The notes: generated by a model from the letters alone, not told the origin. Shown: positions 10,330 through 21,427, counted from the first letter of the stretch. The stretch: 64,000 bases of DNA from Kingdonia uniflora (GCA_014058105.1 JACGCM010000715.1:558001-622000); one strand, 5' to 3'. Numbers and translations: made by a program.

Positions 10330-11590
10330 CAAAATAAATTACTCCGCCCCTTTTTTATTCCACAAATTTACGACAAGTTCATTTCGTAATTTGAAATTAG
10401 CACCTTCATTTCTAATTTAATGAATCTTCTCGATGTACTGTGCCATAGTGTTGATCGCATATATTGGATTTAACGTCTCCTTCTAAGTATCCACAGTTTT
10501 TTTAAACTCGGGATTAATATCCATTTGTCGGATGTAAGTATGATGTTCATCTTTAATGATCAGGTTACATAACATTTGCTAGATCACTAGGCTTCCCAAA
10601 TTGTACACCGTGCGTCACTATTTTAAACCTAACTTTTAATACCCTAAGAGCACGTTCTACATCTTTTCGGCATGCTTCTTGCATCTTTGTAAAATATAGT
10701 TCGGCATCGTTGGACAGATTTCTTATGGTTTGAATAATTGTTTACCATTTTGGATAGACTCCATCTGCTAAATAATACCCCATAGTATGCGGGACCATGT
10801 TTATATTGTAATTGCATGGCAGCGCAACTTTATTAGACAAATTGATGAAAAGCAACCCTTGATGCAAGACGCTCACGTCATTGTTAGAATCGGGTACCCC
10901 AATGAATGCGTGCCGTATCCAAAGATCTTGCGATGCAACTGCTTCTAAAATTACCGTCAGAATTTTTTTATACCCAGTATATTGTCATGCCAACCTGGTA
11001 GGACAATTCTTCCATTTCCAATGCATACATTCTAAACTACATAACATCTTCAGGAAGCCTCGCGGTCCATTCACAAGTGTAATGTATTGCTTTTATCGGG
11101 AAATCTAAGGTATTGAGCTTTGAATAGTGTTATAATTATTTTACAAAATTCTTTCAAACTCAAATTTCCCGTAGACTCCCAAATCCAAACATGTTCATTT
11201 TGAGCATCTGCGCTCGTACCGTAACATAACATGCAAAGTGCGCACGTTATCTTTTGGTACGACAATAAGCCCATCATCTTAGCGGCATTTCTCTTTGAAT
11301 AAAATAGGGGCTCGCAGAAATAACTTCATCAAGAATACGTTGATACACACTTTCGCTCATATAGAATCGGCAACCAAATGGGATACCGTTGAAGACTTGG
11401 TTGGCACCAAAATAATCCTGATTAAAGCTAAACTTACCCAATTTATGATCACGACCATTTTGTTTGTCAATACTTCCCATTTTACTACCACCGCCTCCGT
11501 AATGATGTTGCCTCTTACTCTTTTTCTTTTGCTTCTCCCATCTCTATGAGAACCTTGCTATCCTTATGCATTATCATAATTTGACGTCGG
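10330..11590 (-). pseudogene. PIF/Harbinger transposase (HARBI1/ALP1-like, DDE_Tnp_4) pseudogene
   Basis: Minus-strand blocks match the HARBI1-like transposase in order: FNQDYFGANQVFNGIPFGCRF and YQRILDEVI (about 11,430-11,290), KITCALCMLCYGTSADAQNE (about 11,250), CIHWKW-type block reading LECMHWKWKNCPTRLAWQYTG (about 11,045-10,985), VASQDLWIRHAFIGVP, NNDVSVLHQG, MGYYLADGVYPKW and CRKDVERALRVLKVRFKIV. The first catalytic Asp of the family's (L/I)DCMHW motif is Glu here (gaa); the second Asp (NNDVSVL) and the Glu (DVERAL) remain. A frameshift lies near 11,080 and stops accumulate after 10,620. The start is not certain: an ATG at 11,480 opens one segment, but homologous sequence begins further upstream. 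Confidence 0.88.
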
Positions 11591-11780
11591 AAGAGCTCTT
11601 TGCTTCCGGACGATGATGAAAATGATGATGACAAGAATGAGAGTTATGGGTTAGACATGATTCGGAAAAATTGATGATAAGAGAATAGAGTAGAGTTTAA
11701 AAGATTAAGAGAATAGAGTTGAGTGTAGAAGAGTAAAATAATAGAGTGTACAAGATGAATGGTTTTTATAGAATAAAAAA

Positions 11781-11985
11781 ACTAGCCGTTGAGCTTCTTG
11801 TTAAACAAGTTTGGTCAAAAAACTAGCCGTTAAGCTTCTTGCCAAACAAGTTTGGCAAAAAAACCAACCGTTGAGCTTCTTATCAAGCACGTTTGACTAA
11901 TAAACTAGCCGTTAAGCTGCTTGCCAAACAAGTTTACCCTAAAATATAGTCGTTGAGATTCTTGTTGAACAAGTAGGCCCAAAAT
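11781..11985. repeat. 5-copy 41-bp tandem array containing (C)TAGCCGTT
   Basis: Copies start at 11,781, 11,822, 11,863, 11,904 and 11,944 (spacing 41, 41, 41, 40). Each has ACTAGCCGTTGAGCTTCTTG, then a CAAACAAGTTT-like core. The array lies upstream of the Harbinger transposase start in minus sense, next to the left end of the first Tat element. CCGTT-bearing repeats are plausible transposase- or Myb-binding subterminal sites, but that is inference. Confidence 0.85.
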
Positions 11986-11999
11986 AGGCCTTCTTGTGG

Positions 12000-12412
12000 T
12001 GTGTTTTCCGGGAGGATATTCTTCGCCAATACTTTAGTAAGGATTATACAATTATAACTTCAAGCACACAGGATTTGGTACAAAATACAATAATTTGCTA
12101 GTTATTACAATTGTTGATTGGTAAGGATGTAAGAATGTATGATTAGTAGAGTTGCGGATTCAATTAATCTATTATCTGCCTGTATTTATAGTAGATACAG
12201 GAAGTTGCCAAAATAAAATAGTTTCCAACTTTAAGGGGTAGTAAGCGAACTTCGCGGATCATCCTGCAATGACTTTATTTGACCAAGCATAACGGCTACT
12301 GCGGTAGGTTGAGCTCTGTAATCGCAGATATGACATCTTCTCGAATGATGGAATATCTTTGACTAAATGTTATTGGCTTCTCCTTATCGAATTTGGGAAA
12401 TATGTTACTACA
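12000..12412 (-). repeat. 3' LTR of Tat element #1
   Basis: In element sense the LTR begins TGTAGTAACA just after a polypurine tract ending GGGGCAAT, the same PPT/LTR junction style as Tat #2 (GGGGGCGAT then TGTAGGG). A minus-strand TATAAATA lies near 12,183-12,190. The distal edge (about 11,995-12,001) is not certain because the partner LTR is missing. Confidence 0.55.
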
Positions 12413-12605
12413 ATTGCCCCATCCTCGGTACAATTACTTATTGCGTTGAGAAGAACATCGAAATGTGAACAGGCTGTCGAATGCTTTTAAAAGTCTACGT
12501 TCTATCATTTTCGAGGAGAAAGTGAAATGAATTTGGTCATGTATTTTCCCGATGAGCAGTTATGGTAATCGTTTGACTGTGGTATCGGTGTAGGTGAGAG
12601 TACAG

Positions 12606-12613
12606 TATAAATA
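12606..12613 (+). promoter_or_regulatory. TATA box of antisense ORF, copy 1
   Basis: TATAAATA lies 59 bp upstream of the ATG at 12,665. The same octamer stands 47 and 74 bp upstream of the two paralogous starts at 13,514 and 38,205, which supports a real promoter for the antisense ORF family. Confidence 0.55.
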
Positions 12614-12664
12614 CATGGAGAAGGATGAGAAGTGTTATTCGGTAGTTCTGTAAGGCTCTCAGTG

Positions 12665-12997
12665 ATGGTAACAACGCAGTTCCAGGCATTGCACAAGGAG
12701 TTTATGGAGCATGTGGATGTGAAGTATGGTGAGTTGAAAGAATTTTACTTTGGCCGGTTTTCGCTATCTTCTTATTATCCCCTACCGATGGAGCCAATAT
12801 ATATAAAAATAACGAACTTGGAGGCTGAGCGTGCTAGAGAGAAGTTTTTCTTCCGGTGTCAGTTTAATTTTGTGTTACTGACAGCCTTGGAGCTCATAGA
12901 AAGTATTTGCAAAATAGTCATTGCCCATATGGAGGTTGAAGATGTATTGACGGGCAGGGCAACCTTTAGTGGCTTCTCCGGGCTCTGTCATCTCTGA
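12665..12997 (+). CDS. Tat antisense-ORF family, N-terminal exon, copy 1
   Basis: This open frame starts MVTTQFQALHKEF and contains KEFYFGRF, LPMEPIYI, EAERAREKFFFRCQ and EVEDVLTGRA. The same pattern (MV-T, Y/F-FG, L-P-ME, EAE-A-E-F-CQ, EDV-TG) recurs at 13,514 and 38,205, so these are paralogous first exons of an ORF family carried antisense in Tat-type gypsy elements. The function is unknown and no named domain is recognised. I prefer the ATG at 12,665 because its MV-T start is shared by all three copies. This copy has no internal stop over 110 codons. Confidence 0.6.
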   Translation: MVTTQFQALHKEFMEHVDVKYGELKEFYFGRFSLSSYYPLPMEPIYIKITNLEAERAREKFFFRCQFNFVLLTALELIESICKIVIAHMEVEDVLTGRATFSGFSGLCHL

Positions 12998-13466
12998 AAT
13001 TCCCTTGGGTTGTGAGATGGCAGTGGTTATAAAGGAGGAGGATATGGCTATTTTTCCTTCATGGGAGGATATGCGCACTTAAGATACAAAGTAACTTATA
13101 GTATAAGGTCTAATGTAATCGAAAGAAAGATCTTTGAATGTAAAATGTAACAGTTACCTTTATGAAATAAAATGTTGTGGTGGATTTTGTATCGATAAAA
13201 TATTTTGTTATTTCGAATGATATGAAAAACTAGTATCTCGAAGATAACTTTCGAGTCTTTTGGATGTCGAGATAGCTATTTTTGAATTATAGGATAATAT
13301 TGATTTTATTTATGTCGAGGTAATAGGAACTCGAAGTAAAGTTTGTTGACTATGTGGGGACCGTAAACGGTTCCCTAGGAGATTAAATTGACTGGGTTAT
13401 CAAAGTTCCAATGTAAAGTGAATATTGTCTTTGACCCTTGGTAGTTGTGATAGTCTGAGTTTTTCA

Positions 13467-13474
13467 TATAAATA
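13467..13474 (+). promoter_or_regulatory. TATA box of antisense ORF, copy 2
   Basis: TATAAATA lies 47 bp upstream of the ATG at 13,514. See the paralogous sites at 12,606 and 38,131. Confidence 0.55.
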
Positions 13475-13513
13475 CCTTTATATTCTTAAGGATGTCATTT
13501 GGTTTCTGAGAAG

Positions 13514-13810
13514 ATGGTTAAGACGAGGGCGCAACTACGTAAGGAAGAGTTTTCCAACCGGGTGTATTTCAAATATTGAGATTTGCTAGAACGGTACTTT
13601 GGCAAATTGTATGTAAATCGACAACCGTTGGTGCCGATGGAGGGGAACTATGACAGAATGGGTGAAGTGGAGGCGAAGGAGGCAGAAGAAGAGTACTCAT
13701 TTTACTGCCAATTGCAATCGTTGAGTCCCCCGGAATGTGTCGATAGGATAAGGTCTTGAGCTAAGGCGTTGGTGAAGAAGGAAGATGTTATTACCGGTCA
13801 AAGCGGATGA
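13514..13810 (+). pseudogene. Tat antisense-ORF family, N-terminal exon, copy 2 (stops)
   Basis: This begins MVKTRAQLRKEEF and shares RYFGK, LVPMEGNY, VEAKEAEEEYSFYCQL and KKEDVITG with the copy at 12,665. Two internal TGA codons, one after 'YFKY' and one after 'IRS', break it; both positions would fit Trp in the alignment. It ends at TGA 13,808. Having two TATA-preceded copies inside one element suggests a local duplication followed by divergence, since the surrounding non-coding DNA is not obviously alike. Confidence 0.55.
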
Positions 13811-14040
13811 AAAGTGGACTAAGGGTTTTTTAGCTTGTAATAAATAAACAAAGTTGTACTGTGTTAGTTTTACATGAAATCAATGAGTTAATTTTGTTGT
13901 CGATTTCAAAATTTCCAAAATGTTCACAAAGTATAACAATGTATATGTCAACTATATTCTTGAATGTCTTTTGGATGCGATGGATAAAATTTGTAGTTGT
14001 GTGGTCGAATAATATTTTGAATTTGAATTACTGCTACAAT

Positions 14041-14560
14041 TGTCCTAAAAATATAGGAGGGGAATTTAAAAAAGGAAAGATGTGTGGAAGTGTAGGGAGA
14101 AAAATGGCTAGGTGTTCGTCTGTAGGTGATGTTTTGAGGTACAAGGAATTTGATATACAATCTTTGTTTGATAACATAAGAGTTACTTAGATGAGGATGG
14201 ATATATCAAAGAAGTTAAAGGGAAATATAGAAGGGTTGGAGTATAAATGCATAGGCCTGTTGGCATTCAGGAGGTGAAGGGTCAAAGACTTCGAGAAGAG
14301 GCAATCAAGGCGTTACGCTCGAGTACTCAAATGGTTGGGAAGGGGAGCGATGAATAGTCATGTAGGGCCTATAAATAGTTATGTGGTTGGCGATTGTTCA
14401 CACACCGCTGATTCTGAAAAAAATTCTTTAAGTTCTAATTCATTGTGCTCGTCTCTTGCGTCTTTGTCAACCATTGTTAACGAGGAGATTAGTGTGTTGA
14501 TCTAGAGGGCAAAACTTGCGAAGCAAAGGGATAACGAAGCAGCGCGACCCCAAGGTTAAT
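14041..14560 (+). pseudogene. Tat #1 antisense ORF, middle segment (unassigned)
   Basis: A plus-strand frame reads through KMCGSVGRKMARCSSVGDVL at about 14,080 to a stop at 14,190. It then continues with basic (KRQSRRYARVLK) and Ser-rich (SLSSNSLCSSLASLSTI) stretches to about 14,520, with single stops. No domain is recognised. The position between the N-terminal exons and the 15.2-17.5 kb part suggests exons of the same antisense gene. The stretch 14,560-15,250 has no clear coding signal. Confidence 0.35.
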
Positions 14561-15253
14561 GACTGTGTTTAAAATTTTCCTTGTACTAGAGTATTTGTTT
14601 AATATCATGCAATTCAATAGAAACCCTATATAGAAATGAACATGAAGGTTATAAAATAGGAAGTAATTGGAGTTTGAATGTGTGTTGGAAGTAATTAGAA
14701 AAATACAGTGTTAGGGTTTTTGCCAAATTTTCTGTGATATGGATTGTATAGTGGTGTGATTGATGGTAGAATGATATCGAGAAAAGAGATTGAGTTTTGG
14801 TCGCCGTTGTGGCTACGGCACGACTCTGAGTTCATCTATCGTGATAGGGATATTGGAAGATGTTTATGTAGTTGGAGCGCCGGATTTCCTGCATAATGGA
14901 CCGAATTTTACGCCGGAGAGTGCGCAAATTCAAAAATTTTGAACTTGGCTTGCTTTGGCAGGAAATCTTGGTACTGCCGATGTGTCTTTGAGAAGCTAGT
15001 TGTTCCTGTACTTCAATTAGAAGTTGTGAGGGACATATAGATAGTTGTCGATGTTAGGACTTAGTAAAAATATAAAATAAATTTTGTATGGAGAACTGTA
15101 TGTAGTAACGTGTAAATCAGATAGGTATAAAAAGAATGATTGTTGGAGATTAAACTCAACAACAATATTGATACTAGTATATGAAGTTATATAATGTATC
15201 ATATATGATAGTATACTAACTTAAAAAAGGGAATTTGATTTTCAGGTTAATAA

Positions 15254-16074
15254 AATGACTGAACCTATTCAAAAAAATGATAAAGAAGGAATCTTCGCCA
15301 ACCTCATAGATGTAGAACTACTCCTAATTGATGTAACTACATGTATACAAAAGTTAGATGGGAGGTATAGGGTTGGTTCGAGTAGCGTGGATGTAGCGAG
15401 TATCGATTAATATAAGGTGGCACCCAGGGTGGTAGAAGTGTCTGACGAGGAGAAGAGCAAGACTGACATTGATCACGAGCTGCAGGCAAGTAATCGAGAA
15501 GGTAGTGATGGTGGAGAGGAAGATGTTGAGGAGGAAGAAGGGGTATGTTACGGTAAGGCCCTTGAAGCAAGTTAAATTTTGGGCTTTAAAGCAAAGTTTG
15601 GTATTCCGAGGACATTAGGTTAGAGGAATGTCATTATGAGATGACAAACCAAGATGTTCCTTTGGATGGCATTCTTTTCCATCAAGAACATATAAAAAAG
15701 GTGTTAAAGCTGCCTCTTTGAGCTGACCAGAAAAGGTTTTTAACCTTATTGAAGTGGTACCTGGTCAGTTCAACCCCAATGTTTATGATCTCTTCTGTAT
15801 GGTGGGAGTGATAAGTAATCGATTAAAGGAGATAGGGGAAGAGCTTATCACTGTGGATGATTTATGTGAGTACTACACACTCAAACAAAATCCACAGAAG
15901 CTAGGGTATAGGTACTTGCCGAGGTTCTTAAAGAGACCCCTCTTTTACGAAATGGTATCGAAAGGGGGGGAAATATTTTGATGAATGTCTCCTTGTTTCG
16001 GGGAACTATGAGTTTGATAAGAAAATTCTGGGGGAGCCTCAGAAAAGAAAGACTTTCCACTTAGTTGTTTGTTT
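15254..16074 (+). pseudogene. Tat #1 antisense ORF, 'putative gypsy-type transposon' domain part
   Basis: It starts MTEPIQKNDKEG with an acidic stretch (HELQASNREGSDGGEEDVEE). Further on are [51 protein letters not shown] and [18 protein letters not shown] in shifting frames. This layout (an 'ILF..EH..KVLKLPL', then 'Q-NPN---L-C' helix) resembles the TE-encoded family called putative gypsy-type transposon (PF04195-like). The segment ends at a GT donor near 16,075, and a CTTCGTGCAG acceptor lies at 16,157. Stops and frameshifts make it a pseudogene. Confidence 0.5.
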
Positions 16075-16157
16075 AGGTAATTTGTATGTTAAAATTTTGT
16101 CTTGTTTGTATTGATTGAAATTGGTGTCTCACGTGTGGTTGTTTACCTTCGTGCAGC

Positions 16158-17546
16158 TTTGAAGATTATCGATAGAAATTCAACTATTTTAGAAAAGTTG
16201 AACAATATTAGGAAGGGTTACTTTGGTCGGATCGACAATTTTGTTGTTGACCAAGGTAAAGTGGACGGCCTTTTTCAAGAAGCTGGTCTAAAGAGAACTT
16301 GAGCTAAAGGAGCTAAAATCCCAGTTATCAATGGTAAAATGTCTACCATAAATAAAAGGGTCACGGATTCGAGCTTGTCTCTCGAGAATCCTTCGTTGAG
16401 TGCTTACACTACTGATTATACAGCTGCAAAAAGGGAGGCTTTGCTGACTGAAAACTTAGGGAAAAATAAGAAGATAAGGGATGCCAACCAGCCTGCTCCT
16501 CCCGCTCCACCACCGAAGAGGGAATCTCGATAATCTCCTATGAAAGAGGGAAAGAAGGTGGATATTCTGGCAGCTGGGACTACGGATGGTCGACCTCCAA
16601 AGTTGGCCACATATTTGTAGGTGAAGAAGAAATCGTCCGCTGGTCTGATGAAGAATCAGCTAGGCGAGGAGTCTGAGGCCGAGGTCCAGCAGACCATTGA
16701 GTCTTATACCGCTAGGTCAACTTCTCTTGAGGAGGAGTTTGATGATTGTTTGGTGGGGGTAGAAAGTCTATCATCCTTCCTTATCGAATGCCACCGAACC
16801 ATAAACATGGTTAGAAATTTTACTTCTTTGCATCGACTAAAGAATTTGGTCTCCCATTGAGAACTCATGTTATGACTCTCTTGCAAATCAAGAAGATGCA
16901 AGTCAAGGGGAAACCTTACATCAATGATGTTAGGACTCTGGTAAACCATCTTCTCGCTTACAAGAATGTTAAGAAGGAGTTGGTGAAAGAGAAGGAAGAT
17001 TTGATCCAGGAGAAAGAAAACCTGGAAGCAAAGGTTGAGAAGCTGAAGCGTGGGGCCGATAAGGCGAAGGATGTGGCCACTCGCAAGTTGAAGAAGGCCT
17101 GAGATATGAAGAAGAGGAAAGAGATCGAGCAGATAAGGGCTTATCTAACAAAGGAGAGGGAAGAGGCTTTGGCATTACAGAAGATGAACTTTGAGGGGGA
17201 TGCTTGGGAACAGATTCTTTCTTTCGGATGGGCAATGGACGTGGAGCATTCCAAGTTCCTCGACGAGATAAAGGCTGAAGTTGACCGAGTTAGCATCGAC
17301 TCCCTCAAGCATATGAAGGCCAATTTCTCTTAGCAATTTAATGTTATGGAAGAGAGAAAAGATTTTTATAAAGTGTTAGTTGTTGCTGGCAATAAGTTTT
17401 TTCTAGATTTTGGTGCAAATGACGAAGCTCCTGAGGCACCTGTAGTTTCCATTCCCGAGGGTACTGTTCTCGAGGGAGTATTAGACGATCTTACTTCTGG
17501 TCTCCCTGTAAAGGTTGATATCCTGATCTCTCCCCCTGTAGAATAG
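16158..17546 (+). pseudogene. Tat #1 antisense ORF, C-terminal coiled-coil part
   Basis: After the acceptor at 16,157 the protein reads LKIIDRNSTILEKLNNIRKG, a Pro/basic linker (PAPPAPPPKRES) and an acidic stretch (EESEAEVQQTIESY). A Lys/Glu-rich heptad coiled coil follows at about 16,940-17,180 (VKKELVKEKEDLIQEKENLE, KVEKLKRGADKAKD), then a C-terminal tail ending VDILISPPVE at TAG 17,544. Single stops at 16,300, 16,531, 16,618, 16,858 and 17,101 break it. The overall plan, an N-terminal domain then a coiled coil, matches the antisense gene of Tat #2 at 38.2-43.6 kb. Confidence 0.55.
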
Positions 17547-18190
17547 AAAGTTCGGTTAAAAAGTTTTTGTATTAATGAATGATGTACAAGTGGTCGATGG
17601 GACCGAAACAATTTCTTGTTTTCTTTTTTGAATCCTTAAGTTATTTAATAATTGTTGTCGAATAATGTGTTTGAAGTAATTTATTCAAGATGCATAAAGT
17701 TTTTATAGAAAATTATGCTAAGTTTTTTTATTCTACAAGATTGATACCATTAGATATTAATGTAGATAATATGCAGAGTCTAACTTTTAAGCAAGCATTA
17801 GAGATAATGGAAAGTGGGCCATGTAATGGTTGTGTGAATAAAAAATGATGACTAGTGTTTTTCCCCGAAGGGATATCAGGATTTGGAGAAAAAGGACAAA
17901 ACATGACATGTTTTTTTAGATAAATAATGAGTTACAAATAAATTTATTCTGTAATTAGATAGATGTTTGTCGGGGAGAAGGAAGTGAGTTGTGGAGCATA
18001 CTAGTCAAGTACGTACCAGTACTGATAAATGTAAAATGGAAAGAGGTAATTAACAGTTAAGATATCTTTAATGAAAATATTCGAAAGAGATTACAACAAT
18101 TATCAATATAACATTTTTAGATAGGTTGTATTTCAAAGATATTCGAGTTGTACCTTATCTTCAGTCATTAGCCAGTAGGTTCCACTGCCA
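17547..18190. other. Spacer between antisense ORF and pol of Tat #1
   Basis: This is AT-rich with no open coding segment. Unlike the equivalent spacer in Tat #2 (43.65-44.64 kb), no tandem repeats are visible here. Confidence 0.6.
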
Positions 18191-19205
18191 TTCTTGTTGC
18201 TTATAATATATGGCCCTTCCCAGTTTTTAAACAATTTGCCAGAATTTTTAGGTCGAGTGCATTATTGGATGCGTTACAGGACAAGGTCACTGATACCGAA
18301 TGTTCATTTTTTAACCATCTTGTTATAAGCTTTCTTGAGAGTGTCATAGTATCGCCCCAAGTTTGTAATGGCATGATCTCGAGTTTCTTTAATCCAATCG
18401 AGGTTGCAGAGAAGTCCCAGTTCATTTTATCCATTTATGACTTTTCTTCGGGTACAGAGAAGATCGAGATCTAAGGGTATTACTGCATCAGTTCTAAAGG
18501 CCATCATAAATGGTGTACAACCAGTAGATGTTCGAGAAGTCATCCGGTATGCCTACAATACACTAAGTAAATCATCAACCCATCTGTCCTTTTTCCCTTT
18601 AAGGCACTTGTGTAACCCTAACTTTATGTTTTTATTGAAAGCCTCAGCTTGGACATTTCTTTGAGGATAGTATGGTGTTGAAGTAGACAGTTGAATCTTG
18701 TATTTGTGGAGGAAATTAAGAACTTTGCTGTTGATGAATTGTTTACCATTGTCGGATCAGATCATTTGCAAACAACCAAATCTGGCTATAATGTGTTCTC
18801 AAAGAAATTTGATGACTTCATTTTTGTCAGTATGAAACAGTGGTACTGCTTCGACCCACTTGGTGAAGTAATCTATTACCACAAGAACAAACTTCTGGTT
18901 ACCCGATACTGGGTGGAAAGGTCCAATGATATCGATCGCCCATATCTTGAATGCCAGAGGACATTGCTAACGTGTAAGTCGATGGCTGGGCTTTTGATGT
19001 CTTGAGCATGGATTTGGCACTTATAGCACTTTTGGACAAAGTTTTCACAGTCTTATCACATTTTTGGCCAGTATAAACCTTGAGTAAACGCTCGTTGTGC
19101 CAATAACCTTACTAAGATGTGAGCTGCGCAGATTCCTTCGCGAAGTTCTCTGATTTTAACTTTGGCATGTTTTTGCGAGATACATTCGATAAGTGGTCCT
19201 CCCCC
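18191..19205 (-). pseudogene. Tat #1 integrase and pol C-terminus
   Basis: On the minus strand the gypsy integrase core is readable with frameshifts: LAFKIWAIDIIGPFHPVSGN (first Asp, about 18,930), FVLVVIDYFTKWVEAVP, ARFGCLQMI then SDNGKQF (second Asp, about 18,750) and NVQAEAFNKNIK (Glu, about 18,650). All three DDE residues remain, though stops interrupt the frame. The pol tail (NWDFSATSIGLKKLE, then KLITRWLKNEHS) follows at 18,434-18,201 and aligns with the better kept tail of Tat #2 at 45.1-44.8 kb. Confidence 0.82.
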
Positions 19206-19211
19206 AGTGAT

Positions 19212-20385
19212 TCAATACAAGACTTTATTTTGAACTTTGAATTGAGGACATTTTGCTAAGAGTGATCGAGCTTCTTCATTATTGCTTGGGTGGATCTTAG
19301 AATTGAGGTATGCATAGAATGGTCGCCTCCAATCTTCAAGATCTTCGCCTTCAATAACATTGATTTGTATTGTATGGCTGACGTTGAGACTTGAATGTTC
19401 GATGACCTCGATGTCCAAAGTTCTTTTTTCACTATATTCGAACATTACAGCAATGTATGGAAATGCGTCAGAGTGGCAGTTTTTGGCTCGAGGGAGATAG
19501 GAGATTGTGGTCGTCTTAATTTTTTTTACTTTTCTTTAACCAGAGTTGTGCAGTCAACCATTTTGCTTGATGTTTTGAACGTTTTGTTGTAATGATTGGC
19601 TACGAGTAAGGAGTCAACGTAGACGGCTATTTCTTCCGCTCCAAGTGCAATAGCGAGATCCAGTTCATGTAGGATAGCTTCATACTCTGTCTCATTATTA
19701 GTGGCATAGAACTTAAGTTTGATAGCTTTCTTAATTCGATGATTAGATGGTGTAATAAGGACGATGTCGATCCCTGATCCTCGTGGTCCAGTAGATCCAT
19801 CAGTAAAGGGTCTCCATCCTGTTCTTCGTAACCATGCATCTGGTTCCGCTATTAAATTATCAGCCAACACTTCTTCGAGTTCCTCCCACTCAAGGTCTTC
19901 GACTGGAAAATCGGCTAAAAAGTCGGCTACTATTTGTCCTTTGATCGATATCTAAGGTTCGAAGGAGATATCATATTCACCTAGGAAGACAGACCATTGA
20001 TGAACCCTCTAGGACTTTTCCTTTTTGGAGAAAAAAAGTTTGAAGGGGAATTTGGTGATGAACTTGATGGGGTGGGATTAGAAGTAAGGTCGAAGCTTTT
20101 AAGAACTATACACCAAAGCCAGTAGTTGCTTTTCTGTTGTTGTATATTTTTTTCAGCTGGCATGAGAGTTTTATTGATAAAGTAGATGGGCTTTTCCCCA
20201 CCATCATCTTCTCGAATAAGGACGGAGCTAATAGAGTCATATGTAGTTGATAAGTACATTATTACCGTTTTAACATTAATAGGAGTACTCATTATGGGAG
20301 GACGCCCCAAGTATTTTTTGAGATCTTGGAAAGCAAATTCACAATCGGGGGTCCAAATGATTTCTTTGGGGTATTTTTTGGACAT
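19212..20385 (-). pseudogene. Tat #1 RNase H domains
   Basis: The segment 20,385-19,981 carries the RT-proximal RNase H of gypsy pol (IIWTPDCEFAFQDLKKYLG, SSVLIREDDGGEKPIYFINK). The segment 19,870-19,526 carries a second, plant-type RNase H (WRPFTDGSTGPRGSGIDIVL, NNETEYEAILHELDLAIALG, VYVDSLLVANHYN) with the expected D/E/D residues. A second RNase H of this kind is characteristic of the Tat/Ogre lineage. Frames are broken at about 19,900-19,980. Confidence 0.85.
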
Positions 20386-20399
20386 TGGAGCTTGATGTC

Positions 20400-21298
20400 C
20401 ATAGAGAAGGAGCTAAAGAAGTTTGTATCGATCAGATGACTTGGAAATGAACCTGTGAAGAGCTACAATCTTGCCAACAGGCTTTTGTACATCTTTTTTG
20501 GTTTAAGGAGATGGCATTGCCATAAGTGCTTTAATTTGTGTCAGATCAATTTTTATTCCCCTTTTACTAATCAAATGACCCAAACATTTACCCGATGCAA
20601 CACCAAATTGGTATTTATCTAGGTTGAGTTTCAATTAGTAAGTACGAGGGATGTCGAAGATGGTCTGTAGATTATTGGAATGATATTCTCGCCGTAGGCT
20701 ATTGCAGATCATATAGTCAATATATACTTTTATGATTTTGCCTAAATATTTGTTGAACATTTTAGTGACAAGTCGATGATAAGTAGCTCTTGCATTTTTT
20801 TAATTTAAAAAGCATTACTATGTAATAGTATAGACCCCTTTTCGTAGCAAATTTTGTATTTTCTTGGTCTTCTTTGGCAACAAGAACCTAATTATAACTA
20901 GAAGTTGCATCCATCATTGAGAGAAGTTTGTGCCCTACAATAGAGTCGAGGAGTTGAGGGATTAGAGGGAGAGGAAAATTATCCTTTGGTGTAAACTTGT
21001 TTGGCTCTGTAAAGTCTACACAGACTCTGATCTTCCTGTTCTTCTTTGAAGCAGCCATTATATTAGAGACCCATTTGGGATATTTTTATTCTCGAATAAA
21101 TCCGACGCGAAGGAGCTTAGCTATTTCTTCATTAACTACCTCTTGAAGGTGAAGGGCTAAATTGTGACATTTTTGTACAACTACTTTACTATCAGGAAGG
21201 AGTTTGACCTTGTGACATGCTATAGAGGGATCAATGTCGGGCATTTCTTGAATAGACCATGAAAAGATGTCGACGTTTTTCTTTAGAAGTTGTATCAT
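20400..21298 (-). pseudogene. Tat #1 reverse transcriptase, active site mutated
   Basis: RT blocks are visible on the minus strand: IAKLLRVGFIRE, VCVDFTEPNKFTPKDN, HKLLSMMDA, then MFNKYLGKIIKVYIDYMICN at 20,760-20,701. The gypsy active-site motif YVDD reads YIDY at 20,724-20,713, losing the second Asp. It ends with the IDLTQIKALMAMPSP connection. Many stops are present. The enzyme could not work. Confidence 0.82.
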
Positions 21299-21427
21299 GG
21301 TTTCTTTTTTATCGGATGTCAGTTTTGAGCAAATAAAGATATTTTGTCTGGGCCAATCAAGTTTAATGGAGTCAACCGCCTCAGTATCATGTTGCTCAAA
21401 TGTTGGAGGTGGTTCCTGCTATAATTG

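Noticed and set aside
8900..11990. Terminal inverted repeats and TWA target duplication of the Harbinger element
   Set aside because: I looked on both sides of the two ORFs and could not find a convincing inverted pair, so no element boundary is given.
12000..12412. LTR of the same family as Tat #2
   Set aside because: Only the purine-tract/TGTA junction style and position are shared; the LTR bodies do not align by eye, so they are treated as different families.
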